A stretch of DNA of 64,000 nt from Gordonibacter sp034932485 (lineage in GTDB: Bacteria; Actinomycetota; Coriobacteriia; Coriobacteriales; Eggerthellaceae): the NCBI GenBank assembly GCA_034932485.1, contig JAYFOQ010000002.1, positions 303,304 to 367,303 on the forward strand, in the 5' to 3' direction. The stretch's first letter is position 1. The number at the start of each line of letters is the position of its first letter. A program made the position numbers and the translations under genes. A model generated the notes under the pieces. It did not search any database, was not told the origin of the DNA, and worked only from the letters and a program-made list of their open reading frames with translations. Below are positions 34,791 to 44,192 of the stretch, one piece after another.

Positions 34791-36068
34791 CTACCTTCCC
34801 TTTTGCATTTTGGCAGCAATTTCCTCAGCAGAGAGCTGCGTTTCTTCAAACACGCTATCCGAATCTAGGCCGAACGCCGTGTGTAAACACCGCACGGCGG
34901 CAGCTGCCTGAGCCGCATCTACCACTACCGACAAACGGATAGGCGATGTCGAAATAGCCAGTATATTTATCTCGTTCTCGCCAAGTGCCGTAAACGCACG
35001 TGCCGCCACACCGGGCGACGATTTCATACCCGTGCCCACCAAGCTTACTTTGGCAATATCTTCGTCGGCGTCGAACTCGCGAGCTTTAATGTCAGGCAAG
35101 ATGCGCTCAATAGTTTCGCGTGCACAAGGCAGGTCGGCACCGGCGCACGTGAACGATATGTCGGTAAAACCATCTTCGGAAATATTCTGGATAATCATGT
35201 CTACACGCACATTATTGCCCGCCAGCGCGCTAAACACCTTCGCTGCCACACCCGTCATATCAGGTACACCACGAATGGTAACTTTCACCTCCGAGGTGTC
35301 GTGAGCAATACCGGTGATAACAGCTTCTTCCATATCGATTTCCTCCTTGATATAGGTACCCTGCGCTTCAGAGAACGCCGAGCGGGAATGAATTACCACT
35401 TCATACTTACGGGCAAACTCGACAGCGCGCATTTGTAGCACGCCCGCACCGGAACCCGAAAGCTCCAGCATGTCGTCATAGGAAATAGCATCCAACTTCT
35501 TGGCACGCGGACATACACGAGGATCGGCGGTGTACACACCGTCTACGTCAGAATATATCTCGCACACATCAGCGCAGATACCCCAAGCAACCGCAACCGC
35601 TGTAGTATCGGAACCACCGCGACCAAGCGTCGTAATGTCGTCGTTGGGGTCGATGCCTTGGAAGCCCGCCACCACCGGAATAAAGCCACGCGAGAGCGCT
35701 TCCATAATACGCTCGTTGTGAACCTTCACAATCTTGGCCGTAGCATGCATGCCATCAGTTTCAATTCCTGCCTGACGACCAGTGAAACTCATAGCCTGAT
35801 ACCCGCGTGCTTCGATGGCCATTGCCAACAGTGTCATGGACACCTGCTCACCCGTAGACAGCAAGCGATCCATCTCTCGTGCGGACGGATTATGGTTTAC
35901 AGCACGTGCCAACCCCACCAGCTCATCAGTGGTCTTACCCATGGCAGAGACCACAGCCACAACGTCGTGACCAGCTTGTTTCTTTGCAATAAGCTTTTTT
36001 GCAACCATTTGGATGCGTTCTGGTGAAGCAACGGACGTACCACCGAATTTTGCTACGATTAACGACAT
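34791..36068 (-). CDS. lysC: Aspartate kinase
   Basis: The 425-residue enzyme phosphorylates aspartate, the first step towards lysine, threonine, methionine and diaminopimelate. The N-terminal KFGGTSVASPERI and the catalytic-domain motif GRGGSDTTAVA match; two ACT domains (about 265-410) give feedback control. A GAGGA site precedes the ATG. An internal ATG at 35333 with a strong Shine-Dalgarno would give a separate regulatory subunit. It forms an operon with asd. Confidence 0.97.
   Translation of the reverse strand: MSLIVAKFGGTSVASPERIQMVAKKLIAKKQAGHDVVAVVSAMGKTTDELVGLARAVNHNPSAREMDRLLSTGEQVSMTLLAMAIEARGYQAMSFTGRQAGIETDGMHATAKIVKVHNERIMEALSRGFIPVVAGFQGIDPNDDITTLGRGGSDTTAVAVAWGICADVCEIYSDVDGVYTADPRVCPRAKKLDAISYDDMLELSGSGAGVLQMRAVEFARKYEVVIHSRSAFSEAQGTYIKEEIDMEEAVITGIAHDTSEVKVTIRGVPDMTGVAAKVFSALAGNNVRVDMIIQNISEDGFTDISFTCAGADLPCARETIERILPDIKAREFDADEDIAKVSLVGTGMKSSPGVAARAFTALGENEINILAISTSPIRLSVVVDAAQAAAAVRCLHTAFGLDSDSVFEETQLSAEEIAAKMQKGR
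35331..35348 (-). promoter_or_regulatory. Internal ribosome binding site and start for a lysC beta subunit
   Basis: On the minus strand AAGGAGGA (35341-35348) stands 7 bases before an in-frame ATG (35333). Translation from it would give a 180-residue ACT-domain protein, as in the in-frame overlapping lysC genes of Bacillus and Corynebacterium. Confidence 0.75.
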
Positions 36069-36268
36069 GGCGTTCTTCCTCGTGCGCAGTGAACACAGTT
36101 TGGCTGTCTACTATACCAAACAACCCACGATGCCGCCGTTAAAAGCCGTCGTCGGGAGTTTTTTTCACGGGGAAAACGAAAGGGAAAGCAAAAAATATCA
36201 AAAATGGAAGAAATGGAAGTTCTCAGGATTGACCTGCACGCTTTCTTGCGCTGGAATTCCGTTTTTCG

Positions 36269-37237
36269 CTATCCTCTTTCCAGCTGGAAATAGGCACGTA
36301 TTTCCGCTGGGGTTCCATATGACGCTTGGGCGCCCTCAGACAGGGCCGCATATGCCGCCACATACGACGCCAGTTTTGCTGCACGCACCAACGTGAAACC
36401 TGATGCCAACCCAGCCAGGATGGCTCCCATAAATGCATCCCCGCAACCCGTGGTGTCTTGGGCATCCACCAACACAGGTTTAATGCGTGTAACCGCTCCC
36501 CCGTCTACAACTACAGACCCTTCGCCGCCTAACGTGATTACAACGCTCTCAAAGCCGAAAAGTTGCACCGTTTTTGCAAGGCCCAACCAATCAACCAACC
36601 CCTCCTGACAATCATTAAGTGCGGGCTCGTTGAATAGCTGTGCGGCTTCAAGTTTATTCACTAGCAAAATGTCGGAAGCATCAATGAGCTCCCGTGGTAG
36701 ATCAACCACAAAGGGAGAGTTATTCAGAAGCACCTTCATCCCAGAACTGTGGCACAGTTGAGCAGCAGCTACTACGGTCTCCAATGGACTCTCCATGCAT
36801 AGGCCCAACACCGGAGCACTCGTCAGCGACTCCTTCACGAACTCGATGTATGCAGGAGACACTAACGCATTTGATCCTGCAGAGTAAACAATGGTATTTT
36901 CTCCCTGGGCATCGACCGTAATAAGGGTGGTACCGCTGGGACCATCCACCTGCAGCACATGACTCACATCAACATCCACTTGAGCCAGATTACCCAACAG
37001 GAAGTCGGCATTAGTATCCGAACCCACCGCACCGAACATCCTTACCGAAGTACCCAACAACGCAGCTACAGCCGCCTGATTGCCCGACTTCCCGCCTGGA
37101 AGAATTCTCATGGCTCCGCCGTTGACGGTCTCACCTACCTGCGGCAGAAACTCTACCTGCACCGTGTAGTCGGCATTCATCGAACCAACCACACACACGC
37201 ATCCGCCCATGACATCAAAATCGGCAAGCTCATCCAT
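36269..37237 (-). CDS. Ribokinase, PfkB family
   Basis: The 322-residue sugar kinase has the PfkB signatures: VVGSMNADYTVQVEFLPQVGETV at the N-terminus, PGGKSGNQAAVAALLG (substrate binding), and DTTGCGDAFMGAILAG with the catalytic Asp (about 265). It phosphorylates ribose or a related pentose; the nucleoside hydrolase in the operon would release ribose. ATG 37237 has AGGGAGA upstream; the longer frame to 37276 is unlikely. Confidence 0.88.
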   Translation of the reverse strand: MDELADFDVMGGCVCVVGSMNADYTVQVEFLPQVGETVNGGAMRILPGGKSGNQAAVAALLGTSVRMFGAVGSDTNADFLLGNLAQVDVDVSHVLQVDGPSGTTLITVDAQGENTIVYSAGSNALVSPAYIEFVKESLTSAPVLGLCMESPLETVVAAAQLCHSSGMKVLLNNSPFVVDLPRELIDASDILLVNKLEAAQLFNEPALNDCQEGLVDWLGLAKTVQLFGFESVVITLGGEGSVVVDGGAVTRIKPVLVDAQDTTGCGDAFMGAILAGLASGFTLVRAAKLASYVAAYAALSEGAQASYGTPAEIRAYFQLERG

Positions 37238-37292
37238 GCTTCGTTTCTCCCTCAAGGTTGTGGGGCATTCTAACAAACCCGCCTTCCTTCAA

Positions 37293-38702
37293 TCAGTCGA
37301 TGAGTTTATCCGGATTGGGAATAAGGAGCGAAACCAAAAATGCCAGCACCAGCAGGATAACACCAACTGTAAAGCTTCCTCTATAGCCGGCGACAGCGCC
37401 TCCCGATTGCGCGAACGCATTCATGGCTGCGTACAACACTACGAAACTGATTCCAGCCCCCAAGTTAAATGCACCTGCATTTAACCCCGGCAAGTAACCC
37501 GCATTATCCTTGGGAGACAACATAATTCCCAAGCCATTTAGCATAATATTGACCGTACCAGCGTACGTAATACCCACGGCAATAGACATCACCAGCAGCG
37601 CCCCAATACTTGGAGCACCAGCCACATACATACCGAACAGCAGACCCACAATAGTCAACACCAAACCCACGCGCAACACCGCACGACAACCAAACCTACT
37701 CGCAAGCACACCCGCTATCGGACCAAACACCAAGCCCGCCAGCGCATACGGGGTCAACGTGGAAAACGATACCACCTCGGCACCCAGCCCAGCGCCGTTC
37801 ACCCCGTCTTGGGCCAGAGCAGGCACGATGCCATTCATAATAGCAAACACTCCGGTCATGGTAAGGGTGGTCGTAGCCAAAAGCGCCCAGGTGCGACGCT
37901 GCTTGAGGTAAGTAGTGGACACCATGGGGTGCGCCACGCGTTTTTCCGTGCGCCAAAAGACCATGAACGAAATAGTGGCAATCACAACGTACGCGGCCAC
38001 TAGTATCCAGTTAGCCGCAGTCAGCTTGCCCGCCTCGTCGAACCCAAGCAGCGCCGAACCAACGGCAATCACCAGAAATACGACACCCACCCAATCCATC
38101 TTCTGCGTCTTCGAAGAACGACTCTCCTCCGCAAACATAGCCACCATAACCACAGCAATAACGCAGACTAATGCCATAACGCCAAATACCGCGCGAAATC
38201 CTCCTGTGCTCGCAAGCCACCCGCCAAGCAGGGCGTCTACGCCGCCGATTCCTCCGTTGACAGAGGTTAAGATAGCCATAAGTCGCACGTACTCATTCTT
38301 GTTGGGAACGCGCTCCTTCAGCATAATTAAGCACAATGGCACCACTGGGCCAGAGGCACCCTGAAACACACGGCCCACCATAAGCACACCCAAATTGGGC
38401 GCCATAGCAGACAGCACGCACCCAACAGCCGTGGCAAGCAACATGCCCGTCAGAACTTTTTTGCGGCCCACGAGGTCTGCTAGACGCGGAAGAAACAACG
38501 AAAACAGTGCAGCGACGGTAAAAAACGTCGTTTGAGACAGGGCAATGCGCTCAGGCGTCGTAGCAAGTTCGCGTTGCATGGTAGCCAATGCAGGAGACAG
38601 CATTGACGCATTCAGCTGAAAAGCGAAAATAGCAACCAGCAACGCTGCCATCAAAGCAACAATGGATACGCCAGCACGTTCTTTTGATTGAGATTCGTTC
38701 AT
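37293..38702 (-). CDS. MFS transporter, probable nucleoside importer
   Basis: The 469-residue protein has about 14 hydrophobic segments and the MFS motif LADLVGRKKVLTGM (about 75), like the DHA2 drug-efflux group. Its position between a nucleoside hydrolase and a ribokinase suggests that it moves nucleosides or ribose, which is inference; by sequence alone it resembles exporters. AAAGGAG precedes the ATG. Confidence 0.85.
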   Translation of the reverse strand: MNESQSKERAGVSIVALMAALLVAIFAFQLNASMLSPALATMQRELATTPERIALSQTTFFTVAALFSLFLPRLADLVGRKKVLTGMLLATAVGCVLSAMAPNLGVLMVGRVFQGASGPVVPLCLIMLKERVPNKNEYVRLMAILTSVNGGIGGVDALLGGWLASTGGFRAVFGVMALVCVIAVVMVAMFAEESRSSKTQKMDWVGVVFLVIAVGSALLGFDEAGKLTAANWILVAAYVVIATISFMVFWRTEKRVAHPMVSTTYLKQRRTWALLATTTLTMTGVFAIMNGIVPALAQDGVNGAGLGAEVVSFSTLTPYALAGLVFGPIAGVLASRFGCRAVLRVGLVLTIVGLLFGMYVAGAPSIGALLVMSIAVGITYAGTVNIMLNGLGIMLSPKDNAGYLPGLNAGAFNLGAGISFVVLYAAMNAFAQSGGAVAGYRGSFTVGVILLVLAFLVSLLIPNPDKLID

Positions 38703-38748
38703 GACAGCTCCTTTGATGAGAAGCAGGTTCGCCGATTACTGCCAACCA

Positions 38749-39696
38749 TCACGCGTTTCTTGCTGCGATCGTTTCAATGGCATCTTCCACAATGGTCCAG
38801 AACTTCGAAGCATCTAATCCAAGCGCCACCTGCGTATGGCAGGATATATCTTCCAAACCACGCAGATCGGCCACGGTCATGCCCAAGGTGGGTCCGTCGC
38901 CTATCTCTACCTCCACCGGAGCACGGCGCACCTCAAGTACCGTCGGATCTATGAGATAGGCCACCGCACACGGGTCGTGAACCGGCGGATTTATAAAGTT
39001 TTGATTGTGCTGGTACGCCTTACGGAAAAAATCCATCAAGCCGCCCACGAACAATCCAAGATCGCCACCTACACCCTCAATACGCCGCTGTATCTCCGGA
39101 GTACAAAGTGCTTTGTGCGTGGCATCCAAGCCCACCATGGTAACATCCCACGGTTCGCTGAAAACAATATGTGCAGCCTCAGGATCTACCTTGATATTGA
39201 ACTCGGCGACGGCGCTCCAGTTGCCCCCATGAACACCACCGCCCATAAGCACAACGCGCTTCACTCGACCAACGATGCGGGGCTCCATTCGCACTGCCAT
39301 GGCAATATTGGTCAGCGGACCTGTGGGCACAAGGGTAACAGTACCCGGCTCGTTCGCCATGATTGTGTCCACGATCCAATTGACAGCATGCCCGTGGTCT
39401 AGGGGGCGCAAAGGCCTAGGTAATTCCACGCCATCAAGCCCCGATTCCCCATGGATGGCGGCTGCAACCTCCTGCGTGCGCACAAGAGGCCTACTGCATC
39501 CCGCGCGCACCGGCACATCGGTCGCGTGCGCTTTCTCAAGCACAGCGCGAGCATTGTACGTAACTTTTTCTAGGCTCTGGTTGCCGCCGACCGTCGTCAC
39601 CCCCAGCAGCTCGATGCGCGGGCTTCCCACCGCGAGCAAAATGGCGACAGCGTCGTCGTGGCCAGGGTCGCAATCAAGGATAATTTTCTCTGTCAT
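38749..39696 (-). CDS. Nucleoside hydrolase
   Basis: The 315-residue enzyme has the metal- and ribose-binding DCDPGHDDAVAILLA motif at residues 8-22 and the GGNQS, VPTGPLTNIA and HDPCAVAYL motifs of the inosine/uridine hydrolase family. It splits ribonucleosides into base and ribose. It is the first gene of the operon with the MFS transporter and ribokinase. GGGAGCG precedes the ATG. Confidence 0.94.
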   Translation of the reverse strand: MTEKIILDCDPGHDDAVAILLAVGSPRIELLGVTTVGGNQSLEKVTYNARAVLEKAHATDVPVRAGCSRPLVRTQEVAAAIHGESGLDGVELPRPLRPLDHGHAVNWIVDTIMANEPGTVTLVPTGPLTNIAMAVRMEPRIVGRVKRVVLMGGGVHGGNWSAVAEFNIKVDPEAAHIVFSEPWDVTMVGLDATHKALCTPEIQRRIEGVGGDLGLFVGGLMDFFRKAYQHNQNFINPPVHDPCAVAYLIDPTVLEVRRAPVEVEIGDGPTLGMTVADLRGLEDISCHTQVALGLDASKFWTIVEDAIETIAARNA

Positions 39697-39758
39697 AACA
39701 TCGCTCCCTTCATTCCTAACACCCTTACGCAGCGCCTCGTTCGTTTACCTCGCGCACC

Positions 39759-41918
39759 TTACGACATTGCTTCATCTTCGTCATCATTGCGGCTCTGGTC
39801 GCGAATAACGCTTCCAAGCGGTAGGCGTTCCAGATGCATGACGGTGCGCGCTTTGCCGAACAGAGGCACGTATTCAAACATGATGGTTGTATACCGCAAG
39901 CCATACCATTGCGCCGGCGACCCGCATATGCGCCTGATGGCGTATTTGGCCGAAAGCGTGCGACGGTCAAGCGGCCTAAGTTCGGTGTCTGTCGTCATCA
40001 TCTTGCGAATAAGACAAAAACGGAAGTCGCCCACCTCACCCGGATCAGCGAGCGTAGAATATGTTCGCTTCTGTGGCGGAAGTTCGCCCGAATCGATAAG
40101 ATCGTCAACGATCTGTCTTAGGTACGCATTCACATGTTGATCCACGCGGAAGCCCAGCTGCAACTGCACTTTAAACACTTCATCCGTACCAAAATCGTTT
40201 ACCGTATATGCGCGCGTATAAGGGTCTTCGGTCACCACCACATTAACAAACCAGTACGCAAGCGCACGCTTGGGCTTGCCGTCTAAAATAGAGTACAGAA
40301 TGTCGCGATCGACCATATCAAGCTTTGAGGCATTGGTAAGGAACACAAGGTTCTCGGATAAGAGTGGAATACTCTCGTCGTTACGCAAACGACCCAGCTG
40401 CTCAACGTAATTCTTCACCGGCAGGAACACCGACTGCGCACGTTCAATCGCAGTACCGCGATGCCATACCACCATAATCGCCAGCAGCGCCAGCGCCATG
40501 AAGATGGTCACGTAACCACCGTGGACAAACTTGGTTAGACTGGACAGGAAAAACGCCATTTCAATCGTGCCGAATACCAGAGCGAACACCAAAGCAAAAG
40601 CAAGGCGGTGGCGCACACGTGCGAGATATTCAGCCATGAGCAAAGTGGTCATAAGCATGGTTAGCGTGATAGCCAAACCATAAGCCGCCTCCATGTTGCT
40701 CGACGACTGGAATAAGATAACAACGCCGATGCATCCGACCCACATGACCGTATTAACAAGAGGAATATAGAGCTGACCTTTGGTCTGAGCCGGATAGAGA
40801 ACCTTTAAGTGTGGCATAAGATCGAGGCGTGTAGCTTCGGAGACGAGCGTATATGAACCCGTAATGAGCGCTTGGCTAGCAATGATGGCTGCGGCGGTGG
40901 AGAGAACCACGGCGAATAAGCGAATTTCGGACGGAAGCATCTCATAAAAAGGATTCATCTCCTCTATGGAAGCAACCGCCGTGTTGTTCGCATTCGTAAG
41001 CATCCACGCTCCCTGGCCAAAATAGTTAAGAAGGAGGCAGGTTTTCACAAAGGGCCACGATACTCTGATGTTAGCTTTGCCTACATGCCCCATATCCGAA
41101 TACAGCGCCTCGGCGCCAGTCGTCGCCAAAAACACGCTTCCTAGCACCATAAAACCAGCAGCGTTGTGGGGTCCAAAAAGAAACATAATGCCACGTATAG
41201 GATTCAAAGCACGCAGTACACCAAGATCATTTGAAAGTGCCATGATTCCCATAACGCCAAGAAACAAAAACCACAGCGTCATAATCGGACCAAACGCTTT
41301 ACCAATGCTCGAGGTTCCTGCTCGCTGAACCAAGAAGAGCACGCTCAAGATAACCACAGCTATTAAAACCACATTCACTTGACTGTCGCCGATGAGCGAT
41401 CGACCGAAGTTTACCGATCTTAAACCCTCAACCGCCGTGGTTACGGTAACGGCCGGTGTCAAGATACCATCAGCCAGCAACGCAGCTCCACCTAACATGG
41501 CCGGCAATATCAACCAAGACCCACAACGTCGGACCAAACTATAGAGCGCAAAAATGCCACCCTCGTTATGGTTGTCGGCCCGCAAAGCCACAACCACGTA
41601 CTTAACCGTGGTCATCAGCGTTATAGTCCACACAATCAACGAGAGGGCACCCAAAACGACGTCTTCCGACAAACTTTCGAGCCCTCCATTGCCGTTGATA
41701 ATGGCCTTCATGACATACATGGGACTCGTGCCAATATCTCCGTATACCACTCCCAGCGCGATAAGGGTCATTGCAGGCGAGAACTTGAGCGAACGCGAAG
41801 AACTGCCTCGAGCATCCCCCTTCGCCTGCGAATTCGAACTAGGATCTGAAAACACACCTAACACCGATGCCCCCTTCATGCCAGCTGTCCCGACCGACGG
41901 AGCTTTACGCCTCCCCAT
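39759..41918 (-). CDS. kup: Kup potassium uptake transporter
   Basis: The 719-residue transporter starts its membrane part with ALGVVYGDIGTSPMYV (about residue 55), the Kup signature, and has 12 helices followed by a soluble C-terminal domain (about 500-719). It takes up K+ with protons. No kdpFABC is in view, so this may be the main K+ importer and a possible KdpE target. The N-terminus is about 40 residues longer than usual, and an ATG at 41879 is a good alternative start. Confidence 0.93.
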   Translation of the reverse strand: MGRRKAPSVGTAGMKGASVLGVFSDPSSNSQAKGDARGSSSRSLKFSPAMTLIALGVVYGDIGTSPMYVMKAIINGNGGLESLSEDVVLGALSLIVWTITLMTTVKYVVVALRADNHNEGGIFALYSLVRRCGSWLILPAMLGGAALLADGILTPAVTVTTAVEGLRSVNFGRSLIGDSQVNVVLIAVVILSVLFLVQRAGTSSIGKAFGPIMTLWFLFLGVMGIMALSNDLGVLRALNPIRGIMFLFGPHNAAGFMVLGSVFLATTGAEALYSDMGHVGKANIRVSWPFVKTCLLLNYFGQGAWMLTNANNTAVASIEEMNPFYEMLPSEIRLFAVVLSTAAAIIASQALITGSYTLVSEATRLDLMPHLKVLYPAQTKGQLYIPLVNTVMWVGCIGVVILFQSSSNMEAAYGLAITLTMLMTTLLMAEYLARVRHRLAFALVFALVFGTIEMAFFLSSLTKFVHGGYVTIFMALALLAIMVVWHRGTAIERAQSVFLPVKNYVEQLGRLRNDESIPLLSENLVFLTNASKLDMVDRDILYSILDGKPKRALAYWFVNVVVTEDPYTRAYTVNDFGTDEVFKVQLQLGFRVDQHVNAYLRQIVDDLIDSGELPPQKRTYSTLADPGEVGDFRFCLIRKMMTTDTELRPLDRRTLSAKYAIRRICGSPAQWYGLRYTTIMFEYVPLFGKARTVMHLERLPLGSVIRDQSRNDDEDEAMS

Positions 41919-42259
41919 CTTCGAAAATCTGCGCAGATAATACCTCTCTTTAGCACTAAAACAAGGGGAATCTCAAAAGCGTGGATAAGGTGCCACCGAG
42001 CGGGTCAACATCAAGCGTAACGAAATGCATAGCAGCCGCCTACTATAGCGTCCTGAAGCATCATAGGTAATCCGAAAACTTCTGAGAAAGCCTTCTAGAA
42101 AAGGTTCTGGAATATATTACGAATTCCAGAACCTTTAAGAATACGAGGCGCTATCGTCATCCCGAAAGCGCTTCTCAGCAATATGCTACTCCAGCCAAGA
42201 TACAAAGACTCCAACGGTAAAACGTTCGATGCTCACGAAGCAACTGACAAGCTGCAAAC
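41919..42259. other. Kup leader and intergenic region
   Basis: A 341-base gap. It contains the arginine-operon terminator (42101-42135) and about 180 bases of kup leader. I looked for a c-di-AMP (ydaO) riboswitch here and could not support one. Confidence 0.5.
42101..42135 (-). terminator. Terminator of the arginine operon
   Basis: A perfect 13-bp inverted repeat (42101-42113 with 42123-42135) followed on the minus strand by TTTTCTAG. It lies 125 bases past the last gene. Confidence 0.8.
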
Positions 42260-43249
42260 CTACACCTTGTTAACCAGCTTGAACACTTGATCCTTCTCTT
42301 CTCTTAAGAAGTGAACAATATTCTGACACGACAGGCGTTCTAGATCTTCAATGGCTGTTGTTGAATAAAAGGCAGCGTGAGGCGTGATAATAACATTGTC
42401 ACGCCCTACCAGCGGGTGGTTCGATAAATCGGGTGTTTCGTCCTGCAATACATCTGCCCCGAAGGCACGAATTTTGCCAGAATCGAGCGCAGCAACTAAG
42501 GCTTCTTCATCTACGCACAAGCCCCGCCCAAGGTTAATAAAGAGAGGCTTGCGAGCCATCGCCTCAAATGCGGCCGCATTAAAAAAGCGCTCGTTTTCGT
42601 CAGTGAGACACATATGGTTAATAATTATATCTGCTTGAGCAAACAATTCTTCAATACCCACGCATGACACGCCACGTTCTGTAAAGGCAGCCTCGTCGAC
42701 ATAAGGATCGTATGCCACGATATTTTTCACGAGTCCTCTTGCTTTTTTCGCCGTGCATTTTCCAATTTTTCCAAAACCGACAATACCGAGCGTCTGATCT
42801 TCCAATCGCGGCCACTGAGGTGCTGCGGCGTAATCCCATTTGTGGCGCTCGTCGATTTCTCTCTGATAAAATTTGAAATGCTTATTGAGCGCATACATAT
42901 AGGCAAGGGCACTTTCAGACACATCCCAGGTACAATATTCTCCAACCGGGCATACGCCTATTCCGCGTTTTGTTGCCTCTTCCAAATCGACTTGATCGTA
43001 TCCGGTTGAATTAAGCGAAATAACTTTTAGTTTGGGAGCATGCCTCATAGCTTCTGCATCGACGGTGGTGAATGCTGTCAGAAGCGCATCCGCATCCTTC
43101 AAATGCTCGAAAAAATCTGCACGGTTTTCTTCTTGATACTCATAGATATCTACCTCTACTTCCGAACCAAGACCCGTTCTTAAGGTTTCAATCTCCAGAG
43201 AGTGATCAGGCATCATAGAATCTGGATGATCACTGATAAGAATCTTCAT
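42260..43249 (-). CDS. D-2-hydroxyacid dehydrogenase
   Basis: The 329-residue NAD-dependent enzyme has the Rossmann motif LGIVGFGKIGKCTAKKA (about 150-165), catalytic Arg in NLGRGLCVDEEAL, and catalytic His in ITPHAAFYS (about 295). It interconverts 2-keto acids and D-2-hydroxy acids (D-lactate dehydrogenase or phosphoglycerate dehydrogenase type). It is the last gene of the arginine operon, unusual for that pathway; it may recycle NADH. ATG 43249 has AGGGGG upstream. Confidence 0.9.
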   Translation of the reverse strand: MKILISDHPDSMMPDHSLEIETLRTGLGSEVEVDIYEYQEENRADFFEHLKDADALLTAFTTVDAEAMRHAPKLKVISLNSTGYDQVDLEEATKRGIGVCPVGEYCTWDVSESALAYMYALNKHFKFYQREIDERHKWDYAAAPQWPRLEDQTLGIVGFGKIGKCTAKKARGLVKNIVAYDPYVDEAAFTERGVSCVGIEELFAQADIIINHMCLTDENERFFNAAAFEAMARKPLFINLGRGLCVDEEALVAALDSGKIRAFGADVLQDETPDLSNHPLVGRDNVIITPHAAFYSTTAIEDLERLSCQNIVHFLREEKDQVFKLVNKV

Positions 43250-43295
43250 AATGACCCCCTTTCTCGAACGTCGAATAAGTCGTCGCGACGAGCCG

Positions 43296-44168
43296 CTACG
43301 CGCGCTCAATGGGCTGCGTGAGACAATGGGGGCCACCACCTGCATGTAGAATTTGGTCAAGCGGAACATCTACGATATCCAGGCCAAGAGCACGCATCTT
43401 GTCGTTGATATGCTTATTTTTTTCGATGGCAACAACCTTGCCATTGCCAATACACTGCACATTACAACCATGCTTGTACATATCTTCGCTGTCCACCGGA
43501 ATTAGTTCGAAGTTGCGGCGCTTAAGCATCTGGAGGAAGTTATAAGGCAACTGATCAATACAGGCCAGCGCCACCTGGGGGGCGACAATATTAAAGATCA
43601 TATCGAGGTGAAGGTTGTCGGGCGGACACGGCACTCCCACCACGGTATAACCAAACTTTTGCAACTGGTCGCGTAGGTTATCCACTCCCGCCTGATCAGT
43701 ACGATCCACCTGGCCAAATGCCAACGTGTGGTCGTCGATCATCCAGAAATCACCACCTTCCATACAGCCAGCATTTACGCGAGCAACGATAGGAACGCCC
43801 ATCTCTTTAAGCTTGTTTTCGTAAGCCACAGCCTCTATCTGACGCACCGGATGGCGAAAGTGACCAATCACAGCGCCTTCCTTAATCATGCAGCCATAAT
43901 CGCGCGCAAACGTCATAACCTCAAACTCAGGCTTAGCCTCTACTTCCACCACCTCGATGCCATTCGCCTTAAAAGCATCAACGAGCATCTGCCATTCAGC
44001 TACCATCACATCGTTTTTCTCGGCATCGCCCTTTGCCATCCACTCAGCCGTGATTACGTTGATAGCATTAAATTTGTAATAACGCGGCGGACACATCATC
44101 ACTTTTTTGAGTGGGTTAGTAGCATTGGATACGTATATCTTTTTTTCTACCTTGGTTTCTTCTGACAT
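43296..44168 (-). CDS. Short arginine deiminase-like enzyme (guanidino-modifying family)
   Basis: The 290-residue protein belongs to the amidinotransferase/deiminase superfamily. Visible active-site signs are FARDYGCMI (about 85), EGGDF (about 140), the HLD His (LHLDMIF, about 190) and the nucleophile Cys in GGGPHCLTQPIE (C-terminus). It is about 120 residues shorter than classical ArcA (about 410) and is closer in size to DDAH. Its place beside ornithine carbamoyltransferase and an exchanger suggests that it makes citrulline from arginine, or is a dihydrolase; the substrate is inference. Confidence 0.75.
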   Translation of the reverse strand: MSEETKVEKKIYVSNATNPLKKVMMCPPRYYKFNAINVITAEWMAKGDAEKNDVMVAEWQMLVDAFKANGIEVVEVEAKPEFEVMTFARDYGCMIKEGAVIGHFRHPVRQIEAVAYENKLKEMGVPIVARVNAGCMEGGDFWMIDDHTLAFGQVDRTDQAGVDNLRDQLQKFGYTVVGVPCPPDNLHLDMIFNIVAPQVALACIDQLPYNFLQMLKRRNFELIPVDSEDMYKHGCNVQCIGNGKVVAIEKNKHINDKMRALGLDIVDVPLDQILHAGGGPHCLTQPIERA

Positions 44169-44192
44169 AACTTGGTCCTAACTATTGAATGG

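Noticed and set aside
36069..36268. Lysine riboswitch before lysC
   Set aside because: The 200-base gap shows no sign of the conserved lysine-aptamer core; it is mostly A/T-rich sequence.
41919..42100. c-di-AMP (ydaO) riboswitch before kup
   Set aside because: kup genes often have one, but I could not match the conserved helices here. An Infernal search with the Rfam model would decide.
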